Source of the DNA: Curtobacterium herbarum
GTDB taxonomy: Bacteria; Actinomycetota; Actinomycetes; Actinomycetales; Microbacteriaceae
Direction of reading: 5' to 3'
Assembly (NCBI RefSeq): GCF_016907335.1
Contig: NZ_JAFBBT010000001.1
Span: forward strand, 1,612,001-1,676,000
DNA length: 64,000 nucleotides
Under the pieces are notes generated by a model, which was not told the DNA's origin, ran no database searches, and saw only the letters and a list, made by a program, of their open reading frames with translations. Both the position numbers and the translations under genes were made by a program. Positions 29,950-37,230 of this stretch are shown piece after piece. Positions within the stretch are counted from its first letter, which is position 1, and every line of letters starts with the position of its first letter.

Positions 29950-30484
29950 GGCGTGCGGCCGCGCGCGCCGGCAGCAGGAGCAGGGCCGCGCTGCCGACCC
30001 CGACGAGCGCGATGCCCGCCAGGACCGTGAACACCTCGAGGGCCGTCGTCGGCGCGAGGAGCACGGCGGCACCGCAGAGCAGCGAGAGCACGCCGCTGAC
30101 GACGGTCGGCCCGCGCGAGGACCCGGGGTGCCCGACCAGGGCGCCGACGAGCGCGGCGACGCCCTCGACCAGGAAGGCGAGGCCGCCGAGGAGCGCGTAC
30201 ACGACGAGCGGCACGGCGGGGTCGAGCAGCGTCACCAGTCCGGCGAGCCCCACGAGGGTGCCGACCACGCCCGAGGTCCAGCGCCACGCGGCCGGTGTGC
30301 CGTGCCCGCGCGCCGCTGCGAACACCCGCATCGCTCCCGCGACGACCAGGTAGACGCCGAACAGCAGCGCGACGAGCACGAGGGTCGGACGCGGCCAGAC
30401 GACGGCGACGACGCCGGCGGCCACCGCGACGACGGCGGTGACCACGACGAACGCGCGGAACGTGCGGACGGCACGAGAGTCCAC
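29945..30484 (-). CDS. HdeD-like DUF308 membrane protein
   Basis: A 179-residue very hydrophobic protein with six likely membrane helices in three pairs, with Gly-rich turns such as LLFGVYLVVAGAMRV, ALLGGLAFLVEGVAAL and LAGIALVGVGSAAL. This is the DUF308/HdeD pattern; E. coli HdeD is linked to acid resistance, but actinobacterial members are uncharacterised. GTG start with AGGAGG 8-9 nt upstream on the minus strand. Divergent from the tRNA gene. Confidence 0.8.
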   Translation of the reverse strand: MDSRAVRTFRAFVVVTAVVAVAAGVVAVVWPRPTLVLVALLFGVYLVVAGAMRVFAAARGHGTPAAWRWTSGVVGTLVGLAGLVTLLDPAVPLVVYALLGGLAFLVEGVAALVGALVGHPGSSRGPTVVSGVLSLLCGAAVLLAPTTALEVFTVLAGIALVGVGSAALLLLPARAAARR

Positions 30485-30597
30485 GGGGCTCCTCCTGACA
30501 GGTCAGCCGGACCTCCGACCGTACCGTGACCGGGCGTCGCGCGTCGTGGTCCGAGCGCACCCGGCCGCGTCGGGGCCCGACTCCGCCCTCGCCGGAC

Positions 30598-30639
30598 GCT
30601 GCGCCTCGGGTTGCTCCTGCTGCGCCTCGGGGTCCTCCT
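30598..30639 (+). repeat. Two 21-bp direct repeats upstream of tRNA-Leu
   Basis: Copies at 30598-30618 and 30619-30639 share most positions (GCTGCGCCTCGGG, then CTCCT at the end). The pair abuts the tRNA -10 element. The first copy contains TTGCTC, a possible -35, but spacing to the -10 is too long. Confidence 0.8.
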
Positions 30640-30641
30640 GC

Positions 30642-30647
30642 TACGCT
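30642..30647 (+). promoter_or_regulatory. -10 element of tRNA-Leu
   Basis: TACGCT ends 10 nt before the mature tRNA 5' end, an expected distance for a tRNA transcript with a very short leader. Confidence 0.5.
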
Positions 30648-30657
30648 GGCACGGCTC

Positions 30658-30737
30658 GCGAGTGTGGTGGAATGGTAGACACGGAGCACTCAAAATGCTC
30701 TGCCTCTGGCGTGCGGGTTCGAGTCCCGCCACTCGTA
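30658..30737 (+). tRNA. tRNA-Leu (anticodon CAA)
   Basis: An 80-nt class II tRNA. The 7-bp acceptor stem is GCGAGTG with CACTCGT (G-U at 1:72), discriminator A. The anticodon stem GAGCA/TGCTC encloses loop CTCAAAA, giving anticodon CAA, which reads UUG. A long variable arm (TGCCTCTGGCGT) and the T arm GCGGG-TTCGAGT-CCCGC are present. CCA is not encoded. UUG is a rare leucine codon in such GC-rich genomes; both pyk and gap use TTG only as start. Confidence 0.95.
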
Positions 30738-30750
30738 CTGGTCCCGGTGC

Positions 30751-30810
30751 CCATCGTTGCGGTGATCATCGTTGCGGTGCTCATCGTCACGGTGCTGATC
30801 GTCACGGCCG
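30751..30810 (+). repeat. Four 15-bp tandem repeats between tRNA-Leu and the ANTAR regulator
   Basis: Four units related to TCATCGTTGCGGTGC, the last two with CGTCAC in place of CGTTGC. They end about 30 bp before the -10 of the regulator gene. The unit length is a multiple of 3 and the frame is open into the regulator, but no ribosome site supports translation. Confidence 0.85.
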
Positions 30811-30838
30811 GGTTGCCGCGGTCGGATCGAGCGTCTAG

Positions 30839-30844
30839 TAGGCT
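30839..30844 (+). promoter_or_regulatory. -10 element of the ANTAR regulator, leaderless type
   Basis: TAGGCT is 7 nt before GTG 30852 with no ribosome site. TTGCCG at 30813-30818 resembles a -35, but the spacing is 20 nt. Confidence 0.5.
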
Positions 30845-30851
30845 CTCCGTC

Positions 30852-31457
30852 GTGAGTGACACAGAAGCAACCGCAGCAGCACCCCGTCGCGTCGTCGTCG
30901 CCGAGGACGAGTCGCTCATCCGCCTCGACATCGTCGAGATCCTGCGCGACAACGGGTTCGACGTGGTCGGTGAAGCCGGCGACGGTGAGACCGCGGTGCA
31001 GCTCGCGACCGACCTGCGTCCCGACCTCGTCATCATGGACGTCAAGATGCCGCAGCTCGACGGCATCTCCGCAGCCGAGAAGCTGTCGAAGAACCACATC
31101 GCGCCGGTCGTCCTCCTCACGGCGTTCAGCCAGAAGGAGCTCGTCGAGCGCGCGACCGAAGCCGGTGCGCTGGCCTACGTCGTGAAGCCCTTCACCCCGA
31201 ACGACCTGCTCCCCGCGATCGAGATCGCCCTCTCGCGGTACCAGCAGATCATCACGCTCGAGGCAGAGGTCGCGGACCTCGTCGAGCGCTTCGAGACGCG
31301 CAAGCTCGTCGACCGGGCCAAGGGCCTGCTCAACGAGAAGATGGGCCTCACCGAGCCCGAGGCGTTCCGCTGGATCCAGAAGGCGTCGATGGACCGCCGC
31401 CTGACCATGCACGACGTCGCCAAGGCGATCATCGAGCAGCTCAGCGCCAAGAAGTAG
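30852..31457 (+). CDS. pdtaR: ANTAR-domain response regulator, PdtaR-like
   Basis: A 201-residue cytosolic regulator. Residues 14-130 are a CheY-type receiver: acidic pair in VVVAEDESLIRLD, phosphoacceptor in LVIMDVKMPQLDG, Thr in LLTAFSQ and Lys in YVVKPF. Residues 140-198 are an RNA-binding ANTAR domain: coiled coil then KLVDRAKGLLNEKMGLTEPEAFRWIQKASM. This arrangement and proximity to polA and rpsA match M. tuberculosis Rv1626 (PdtaR), partner of the kinase PdtaS; no kinase is in this window. ANTAR proteins bind paired hexaloop RNA hairpins to prevent termination. The symbol is by homology and synteny. Confidence 0.9.
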   Translation: MSDTEATAAAPRRVVVAEDESLIRLDIVEILRDNGFDVVGEAGDGETAVQLATDLRPDLVIMDVKMPQLDGISAAEKLSKNHIAPVVLLTAFSQKELVERATEAGALAYVVKPFTPNDLLPAIEIALSRYQQIITLEAEVADLVERFETRKLVDRAKGLLNEKMGLTEPEAFRWIQKASMDRRLTMHDVAKAIIEQLSAKK

Positions 31458-31513
31458 TCGCCGCACGGCGACCCGCCGTCCGGCGCGCCCCGGCCACGTG
31501 GCAGGGTGAGGGC

Positions 31514-31984
31514 ATGGACGACGTGGTGATCCGGGCCTCCCGACCGGCGGACCTGCCGACGGTGGCCGACCTGCGCTGGCGCTGGAGTGTCGACGAGGGC
31601 GGGGCCGCGCCAACCGTGTCCGCCGCCGACTTCCGGCACGCGATGACGGCGTTCGCCGCCGCCCACCCGGAGAGCCACCGCTGTGTGGTGGCCGAGCGCG
31701 ACGGCGTCGTGCTCGGCATGGGGTGGCTGGCGTTGACCGCGCGACCGCCGACCCCCGACCGGCCCGGTCGCCGGGTGACGGGCGACGTGCAGACGGTCTA
31801 CGTGCACCCGGACCTCCGCGGACGGGGTGTCGCGGGGCGGATCGTGACGGCACTGCTGGAGCTCGCGGACGAGGCCGGGGTCGAGCGGACCTCGGTGCAC
31901 TCGAGCGTCGACGGCGAGACGCTCTACCGACGGCTCGGCTTCGGCGACACCCCGCTGCTGCTGCAGCGACCACCCGAGGCCTGA
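31514..31984 (+). CDS. GNAT family N-acetyltransferase
   Basis: A 156-residue acetyltransferase. Acetyl-CoA binding motif A is VQTVYVHPDLRGRGVAGRIV with the R-G-x-G-x pattern (RGRGVA), after the typical first strand VVIRASRPADLPTVADL. The end YRRLGFGDTPLLLQR resembles the motif B tail. The substrate cannot be told. ATG 31514, 56 bp after the ANTAR regulator, so it may share its transcript. Convergent with the thioesterase. Confidence 0.88.
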   Translation: MDDVVIRASRPADLPTVADLRWRWSVDEGGAAPTVSAADFRHAMTAFAAAHPESHRCVVAERDGVVLGMGWLALTARPPTPDRPGRRVTGDVQTVYVHPDLRGRGVAGRIVTALLELADEAGVERTSVHSSVDGETLYRRLGFGDTPLLLQRPPEA

Positions 31985-32002
31985 TCCCGGGGGACCTACC
32001 CC

Positions 32003-32036
32003 CGCACGTCGGACGGAGGACGTCCGTCAGCGTGCG
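32003..32036. terminator. Imperfect hairpin between convergent GNAT and thioesterase genes
   Basis: Two stacked 6-bp stems (32003-32008 with 32031-32036, and 32012-32017 with 32023-32028) with a small internal loop. It covers the thioesterase stop codon. Confidence 0.5.
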
Positions 32037-32458
32037 TCGCGGATGATGTTGGTGATGCGCACGGTCGAGCAGCGCCGACCCTCGTCGTCGGTCAGGACGA
32101 TCTCGTGCGTGGTGAGCGTGCCGCCGAGGTGGATGGCGGTGCACGTGCCGGTGACGCGGCCGCTCGTGGCGCTCCGCGTGTGCGAGGCACTGAGCTCGAT
32201 GCCGACCGCGTAGCGCCCGGGGCCGGCGTGGATGTTCGCCGCCATCGACCCGAGGCTCTCGGCCAGGACGACGTACGCGCCGCCGTGCAGCAGGCCGGCG
32301 GGCTGTCGGTTGCCCTCGACCGGGATGGAGGCGACGGCACGGTCCGCCCCGAGCTCCGTGACGACCATGCCCATCTTGTCGGCGAGTTCGCCCATGCCGC
32401 GGGCGAGGTACTCGGCGACCGCCTCCGGTGGACCCTGGACGGTCTGTTCGTCGGTCAC
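32027..32458 (-). CDS. PaaI-type hotdog-fold thioesterase
   Basis: A 143-residue hotdog protein. The catalytic region is AGLLHGGAYVVLAESLGSMAA, with the HGG turn and the following acidic residue typical of the PaaI/menaquinone (DHNA-CoA) thioesterase group; the later strand HLGGTLTTHEIVLTDDEGRRCS completes the fold. It likely hydrolyses an acyl- or aryl-CoA. GTG start 32458, 78 bp from the divergent polA. In M. tuberculosis a thioesterase (Rv1627/Rv1618 region) also lies near polA, but I do not claim orthology. Confidence 0.88.
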   Translation of the reverse strand: MTDEQTVQGPPEAVAEYLARGMGELADKMGMVVTELGADRAVASIPVEGNRQPAGLLHGGAYVVLAESLGSMAANIHAGPGRYAVGIELSASHTRSATSGRVTGTCTAIHLGGTLTTHEIVLTDDEGRRCSTVRITNIIRDAR

Positions 32459-32524
32459 GTCGCGTCGGCCTTCCGCGTGCTCGTTCTGCCCGGGCCGAGG
32501 CCACACCCTGTCGGGGGCCGTCGG

Positions 32525-32530
32525 TAGGCT
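32525..32530 (+). promoter_or_regulatory. -10 element of polA, leaderless type
   Basis: TAGGCT stands 6 nt before the polA GTG. No ribosome site precedes the start, so the mRNA probably begins at the start codon. Confidence 0.6.
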
Positions 32531-32536
32531 GTCCGG

Positions 32537-35209
32537 GTGTCGGACTCCGCAAAGCCTACCCTCATGGTCATCGACGGCCATTCGCTCGCCTTCCGGGCCT
32601 TCTACGCGCTGCCGGTCGACAGCTTCGTGAACCGCGAGGGGCAGCACACGAACGCCATCCACGGGTTCATCTCGATGCTGCTCATGCTCCTCCAGCGTGA
32701 GAAGCCGACGCACCTGGCGGTCGCGTTCGACATCTCCCGGTTCTCGTTCCGCACGCGGGAGTACGCCGAGTACAAGGGCACCCGCTCCGAGACCCCGGCC
32801 GAGTTCAAGGGCCAGATCCCGCTGCTGCAGCAGGCGCTCGAGGCGATGGGCATCACCACCGTCACGAAGGAGGACTACGAGGCCGACGACATCCTCGCGA
32901 CCCTCTCGAAGCAGGGTGCCGACCAGGGCTTCCAGGTCTACGTCGTGTCGGGCGACCGCGACTCGATCCAGCTCGTCAACGACGACGTCACGCTGCTGTA
33001 CCCGTCGGTCCGGGGCGTCTCCGAACTCACCCGCTACGACCGCGACAAGGTGTACGAGCGGTACGGCATCGAACCGCACCAGTACCCGGACATCGCGGCG
33101 CTGGTGGGGGAGACCAGCGACAACCTGATCGGCATCGACAAGGTCGGTGAGAAGACCGCGGTGAAGTGGGTCACCCAGTACGGCTCGCTCGACGGGGTGC
33201 TCGAGCACGCCGACGAGATCAAGGGCGTCGTCGGCAACAACCTCCGCGAGCAGCGCGACCGGGCGATCCGGAACCGCCGCCTGAACCGGCTCGTCACCGA
33301 CGTCGAGCTGCCGGTCGGCCCCGCGGACGTCGCCCTCCGCCCGCTCGACGAAGCCGCGGTGCGGGAACTCTTCGCCACGCTGCAGTTCCGCACCCTGCTC
33401 GACCGGGTGTTCAAGGTCGTCGGCAGCGGCGAACCGACCGACCCGTCGACGACGGACGGCAGCGTCTCGGACGCCGGTCCGACCCCGCCGCCGGTGAAGA
33501 CCCTGATCGACGAAGAGCTCGGCTACTGGCTCGACCGCAAGGCCGCCGCCGACGCCGAGAACGGCTTCGGGGTCGCGGTGGAGGTCATCGACGGCCGCCT
33601 CAGCGCCATCGGCATCGCGACCCACGACGACGCCGTGCTGGTGCCGGGCGGCAGCGGTGCGCAGGACTACGAGCAGCTCGCCGCCTGGTTCGCCTCGGAC
33701 GCACCCAAGCACTTCCACGACGCCAAGGCCGCGATCAAGGCGCTCGGCACGGCGGGCTTCACCGTCGCGGGGATCGCCGGCGACGCCCGCATCACCGGCT
33801 GGCTCGCGAACCCCGGCAAGCAGGGGCAGCCCCTGGCCGACCTCGTCTACCAGGAACTCAGCGAGGAACTGCCGACGGCGGACCCGAACCAGCTCGTCCC
33901 CGAGACCGACCCGGTGAACGTCGGCGTGCACGCCTGGTACGTCCTCCGCGTGGTCACCGCGCTCCGGGCACGTGTCGACCCGACCTCGCTCACGGTCCTC
34001 GACACCATCGAGCTGCCGCTGACGTCGGTGCTCGCCCGGATGGAGACCACGGGCGTCGGCATCGACCGGCCGGTCCTGACCGGGCTGTCCCACGAACTCG
34101 GGGAGCGCGCCGCGGACCTCGCCCAGCAGGCCTTCGCCGAGATCGGGCACGAGGTCAACCTCGGATCGCCGAAGCAGCTGCAGGAAGTGCTCTTCACCGA
34201 GCTCGCGATGCCGAAGACCCGCAAGACGAAGACCGGCTTCTCCACCGACGCCGCCAGCCTCACCGACCTGCAGGAGCAGCACCCGCACCCGTTCCTCGGC
34301 CTGCTGCTGCAGCACCGCGACGCCACGAAGCTGCGCCAGATCGTCGACACCCTCGACGCCGCCGTGGTCGACGGCCGGATCCACACCCGGTACGAGCAGA
34401 CCGGCACGAGCACCGGCCGCGTGTCCTCGACCGACCCGAACCTGCAGAACATCCCGGTGAAGACCGCGGTGGGTCGCCGCATCCGGTCGGCCTTCGCGGT
34501 GGCCGAGCCGTACACGACGCTCCTCACCGCCGATTACTCGCAGATCGAGATGCGGATCATGGCGCACCTGTCGGGTGACGCCGGGCTGATCCAGGCGTTC
34601 AACGAGGGCGAGGACCTGCACCGCTTCGTCGGCGCCCGCGTCTTCGGCGTCGAGCCGTCCGACGTCAGCCCCGAGATGCGCACCAAGGTCAAGGCGATGT
34701 CCTACGGCCTGGCGTACGGGCTCAGCGCGTTCGGCCTGTCGAAGCAGCTCCGCATCGAGCAGAGCGAAGCCCGCACCCTGATGACCGAGTACTTCGCCCG
34801 CTTCGGTGCGGTGCGTGACTACCTCCGGAACGTCGTCGAGCAGGCCCGCGAAGACGGCTACACCGAGACGATCTTCGGTCGCCGCCGCCCGTTCCCGGAC
34901 CTGAAGAGCCCGAACCGGGTGCTCCGCGAGAACGCCGAGCGTGCCGCGCTGAACGCCCCGATCCAGGGGTCGGCCGCCGACATCATGAAGATCGCGATGC
35001 TCGGGGTCGACTCGGACCTCCGCGACCGCGGCCTCGGATCACGGCTGCTGCTGCAGGTGCACGACGAACTGATCCTCGAGATCGCACCGGGGGAGCAGGA
35101 CCAGGTCGAGGACATCCTCCGGACCCGCATGGGCGGCGCAGCCGAGCTGACCGTCCCGCTCGACGTCTCGGTCGGCGTCGGCGCGAACTGGGAGGCGGCG
35201 GCGCACTGA
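32537..35209 (+). CDS. polA: DNA polymerase I
   Basis: Fills gaps and removes primers, and completes UvrABC excision. In the 890-residue protein, residues 1-290 are the 5' nuclease (LMVIDGHSLAFRAFYAL, YEADDILATL, VVSGDRDSIQLV). Residues about 320-490 correspond to the 3'-5' exonuclease fold, but the acidic DxE motif is missing, so proofreading is unlikely, as in other actinobacterial PolA. Residues 500-890 are the polymerase: ADYSQIEMRIMAHLSGD, KAMSYGLAYGLSAFGL with Tyr (dideoxy-sensitive type), and LLQVHDELILE. GTG start. Followed by a very long palindrome. Confidence 0.98.
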   Translation: MSDSAKPTLMVIDGHSLAFRAFYALPVDSFVNREGQHTNAIHGFISMLLMLLQREKPTHLAVAFDISRFSFRTREYAEYKGTRSETPAEFKGQIPLLQQALEAMGITTVTKEDYEADDILATLSKQGADQGFQVYVVSGDRDSIQLVNDDVTLLYPSVRGVSELTRYDRDKVYERYGIEPHQYPDIAALVGETSDNLIGIDKVGEKTAVKWVTQYGSLDGVLEHADEIKGVVGNNLREQRDRAIRNRRLNRLVTDVELPVGPADVALRPLDEAAVRELFATLQFRTLLDRVFKVVGSGEPTDPSTTDGSVSDAGPTPPPVKTLIDEELGYWLDRKAAADAENGFGVAVEVIDGRLSAIGIATHDDAVLVPGGSGAQDYEQLAAWFASDAPKHFHDAKAAIKALGTAGFTVAGIAGDARITGWLANPGKQGQPLADLVYQELSEELPTADPNQLVPETDPVNVGVHAWYVLRVVTALRARVDPTSLTVLDTIELPLTSVLARMETTGVGIDRPVLTGLSHELGERAADLAQQAFAEIGHEVNLGSPKQLQEVLFTELAMPKTRKTKTGFSTDAASLTDLQEQHPHPFLGLLLQHRDATKLRQIVDTLDAAVVDGRIHTRYEQTGTSTGRVSSTDPNLQNIPVKTAVGRRIRSAFAVAEPYTTLLTADYSQIEMRIMAHLSGDAGLIQAFNEGEDLHRFVGARVFGVEPSDVSPEMRTKVKAMSYGLAYGLSAFGLSKQLRIEQSEARTLMTEYFARFGAVRDYLRNVVEQAREDGYTETIFGRRRPFPDLKSPNRVLRENAERAALNAPIQGSAADIMKIAMLGVDSDLRDRGLGSRLLLQVHDELILEIAPGEQDQVEDILRTRMGGAAELTVPLDVSVGVGANWEAAAH

Positions 35210-35224
35210 GCGCGGTCGCACCCG

Positions 35225-35278
35225 CGTGGGCGGCGGGACGGACGGGAGGCGCGCCTCCCGTCCGTCCCGCCGCCCACG
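35225..35278. terminator. 54-bp perfect palindrome after polA
   Basis: A perfect inverted repeat with no spacer (35225-35251 with 35252-35278), all GC-rich, beginning 16 bp after the polA stop. It contains CGGGAGGC/GCCTCCCG at its centre. A transcript would fold into a very stable hairpin and so likely terminate polA; no T-run follows. Confidence 0.85.
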
Positions 35279-35367
35279 TCGTGCTGGTGGGAGGGTCGCG
35301 CCGGTGGGGAGGGTCGTGCTGGTGAGGAGGGTCGTGCTGGTGGGGAGGGTCGGGCCGGTGGGTAGGG
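35279..35367 (+). repeat. Five 18-bp tandem repeats upstream of the DUF885 gene
   Basis: Five units of TCGTGCTGGTGGGGAGGG type (the first lacks 1 bp; two carry CGCGCC or CGGGCC for CGTGCT). They begin right at the end of the palindrome and end inside the -10 element. The last unit differs by GGGGAGGG to GGGTAGGG. Confidence 0.92.
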
Positions 35368-35368
35368 T
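35363..35368 (+). promoter_or_regulatory. -10 element of the DUF885 gene, formed by the last repeat unit
   Basis: TAGGGT lies 7 nt before ATG 35376. It arises where the fifth repeat unit has T in place of G, so the promoter hexamer is part of the repeat array. No ribosome site follows. Confidence 0.5.
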
Positions 35369-35375
35369 CGGGGAC

Positions 35376-37055
35376 ATGAGCGATGACCGTCCCGTCCGTC
35401 AGCCGTCCGCCGTCGACCAGGTCGCCGAGCAGTGGGTCACCACGCTCGTGGACCTCGACCCGACCGTCGCCACCTACATCGGCGTCCCGGGGCGGACCGA
35501 CGGGTACGGCGACACCTCGCCGGCGGGAGCCGCAGCCCTGGCCGACGCCGCTCGCGCCGCACGCCGCGCGCTCGACGCCGCTGATGCGCAGGACGACGTC
35601 GACCGGGTGACGAAGACGGACCTGGGTGCCGAGCTCGACCTGACCGTCGAGTCGTACGAGCGGCAGCTGCACCTCCGCGACCTGAACGTCATCCAGAGCC
35701 CGGCGCAGTCCCTCCGTGACGTGTTCGACCTGATGCCGACCGCCACCGCGGAGGACTGGCAGGACGTCGCCGGTCGTCTGCAGGCGCTGCCGGACGCGCT
35801 GGAGGGCTACCGCGAGACGCTGCTCGAGGGCACGCGCGAGGGGGTCACCGCGGCGAAGCGCCAGGTCGAGCTCATCGCCGAGCAGGCCGCCCGGAACGGC
35901 GCGCCGGACGGCTTCTTCCGCCACCTCGCCGACGGTGCCGCACTCGAGGGTGGTGCTCCGGTCCCCGAGCAGCTGCGGGCCGAACTGACGCGCGGGGCGG
36001 AGCTCGCCGCAGCCGCCTACCGGTCCTTCGGCGCCTTCCTGGAGCACGACGTGCTGCCGCTCTCGACCCCGGTGGACGCCGTCGGCCGTGACGACTACGC
36101 GCTGCACTCCCGTCGGTTCCTCGGCGCCGTCGTCGACCTGGACGAGACGTACGAGTGGGGCCTCGAGGAGCTCGCCCGGATGCGCGACGAGCAGGAGCGC
36201 ATCGCCGACCGCATCGAGTCCGGCGCGGGTGTCGCCCGGGCGATCGAGGTGCTGGACGCGGACCCCGCACGGGTGCTGCACGGCACCGACGCGCTCCGTG
36301 CGTGGATGCAGGAGACCAGCGACGAGTCGATCCGGGCGATGGACGGTCGCTACTTCGACATCGCGGACCCGATCAAGCGCCTGGAGTGCCGGATCGCCCC
36401 GACGCAGGAGGGCGGGATCTACTACACGGGTCCGTCCGACGACTTCTCGCGGGCCGGCCGCATGTGGTGGTCGGTCCCGCAGGGCGTCACCGAGTTCGGC
36501 ACCTGGCGCGAGAAGACGACCGTCTACCACGAGGGCGTCCCGGGCCACCACCTGCAGATCAGCCAGGCCGTCTACAACCGCGGCGAGCTGAACACCTGGC
36601 GCCGTCAGCTGGCCGGGCCGTCCGGGCACGTCGAGGGCTGGGCGCTGTACGCCGAGCGGTTGATGGAGCAGCTCGGGTTCCTGGACGACGACGGTGACCG
36701 TCTGGGCATGCTCGACGGACAGCGGATGCGGGCCGCCCGCGTGGTGCTCGACATCGGCGTGCACCTGCAGAAGACCAACCCCGACGGCGGCGGCTGGACG
36801 TGGGAGTACGCCCTCGACTTCATGGGGCAGAACGTCAACATGGACCCCGCGTTCGTGCAGTTCGAGGTCGCTCGCTACTTCGGGTGGCCGGGACAGGCGC
36901 CGTCGTACAAGGTCGGGCAGCGCGTCTGGGAGTCGATCCGCGACGACGTGGCGGCACGCGAGGGGTCGGCGTTCGACCTCAAGGCCTTCCACCACCGGGC
37001 CCTCGCGCTCGGCGGTGTCGGCCTCGGCACGCTGCGGAGTGCGCTCGTCGGCTGA
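35376..37055 (+). CDS. DUF885 family metallopeptidase
   Basis: A 559-residue, largely helical protein with no signal peptide. The zinc motif is HEGVPGHHLQ near residue 385 (HExxxGH-like form characteristic of DUF885 peptidases), followed by GHVEGWALYAERLMEQLG, where the Glu is the probable third ligand. Members are predicted carboxypeptidase- or oligopeptidase-like enzymes; the natural substrate is unknown. Start ATG 35376; the frame is open further up through the 18-bp repeats, but that would add an implausible Val/Gly/Arg repeat peptide. rpsA has its own promoter after it. Confidence 0.9.
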   Translation: MSDDRPVRQPSAVDQVAEQWVTTLVDLDPTVATYIGVPGRTDGYGDTSPAGAAALADAARAARRALDAADAQDDVDRVTKTDLGAELDLTVESYERQLHLRDLNVIQSPAQSLRDVFDLMPTATAEDWQDVAGRLQALPDALEGYRETLLEGTREGVTAAKRQVELIAEQAARNGAPDGFFRHLADGAALEGGAPVPEQLRAELTRGAELAAAAYRSFGAFLEHDVLPLSTPVDAVGRDDYALHSRRFLGAVVDLDETYEWGLEELARMRDEQERIADRIESGAGVARAIEVLDADPARVLHGTDALRAWMQETSDESIRAMDGRYFDIADPIKRLECRIAPTQEGGIYYTGPSDDFSRAGRMWWSVPQGVTEFGTWREKTTVYHEGVPGHHLQISQAVYNRGELNTWRRQLAGPSGHVEGWALYAERLMEQLGFLDDDGDRLGMLDGQRMRAARVVLDIGVHLQKTNPDGGGWTWEYALDFMGQNVNMDPAFVQFEVARYFGWPGQAPSYKVGQRVWESIRDDVAAREGSAFDLKAFHHRALALGGVGLGTLRSALVG

Positions 37056-37069
37056 GCCCACGTGCCCGG

Positions 37070-37098
37070 TTGTGGGCATCCCTCCAGCTGGATAGACT
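37070..37098 (+). promoter_or_regulatory. rpsA promoter
   Basis: TTGTGG (37070-37075) and TAGACT (37093-37098) are separated by 17 bp, the best full sigma-70 type promoter in the window. Transcription should start near 37105. Confidence 0.75.
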
Positions 37099-37104
37099 TG
37101 TGCG

Positions 37105-37230
37105 GCGCAATCCGCGCCAACAACACTCATCGCCATGGTGGCTCGCACCGGTCGCTCGACCGGCTCGCGGACCGGGGGTCGCTCCCTCGCCGCCACGGCC
37201 CGACTCATGTCCGTTCGGAGCAATCTCTAC
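37105..37230 (+). promoter_or_regulatory. Long structured 5' leader of rpsA
   Basis: About 125 nt separate the predicted start of transcription from the rpsA ATG. It holds a 7-bp hairpin CCGGTCG-CT-CGACCGG within a longer GC-rich, partly self-complementary stretch, plus GGAG about 11 nt before the ATG. In other bacteria S1 represses its own mRNA through leader structure; the same role here is an inference. Confidence 0.5.

Noticed and set aside
30747..30851. GTG start that would add a hydrophobic segment to the ANTAR regulator
   Set aside because: The hydrophobic residues come from the 15-bp repeat, no ribosome site is present, and TAGGCT just before 30852 supports the shorter cytosolic form.
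35279..35367. CRISPR array
   Set aside because: Units are contiguous with no spacers and no cas gene is near; it is a simple tandem repeat, as are the other arrays in the window.
37135..37230. Upstream ATG in frame with rpsA
   Set aside because: It would add 32 Arg/Ser/Thr/Gly-rich residues from the leader that S1 proteins lack; ATG 37231 gives the usual N-terminus.
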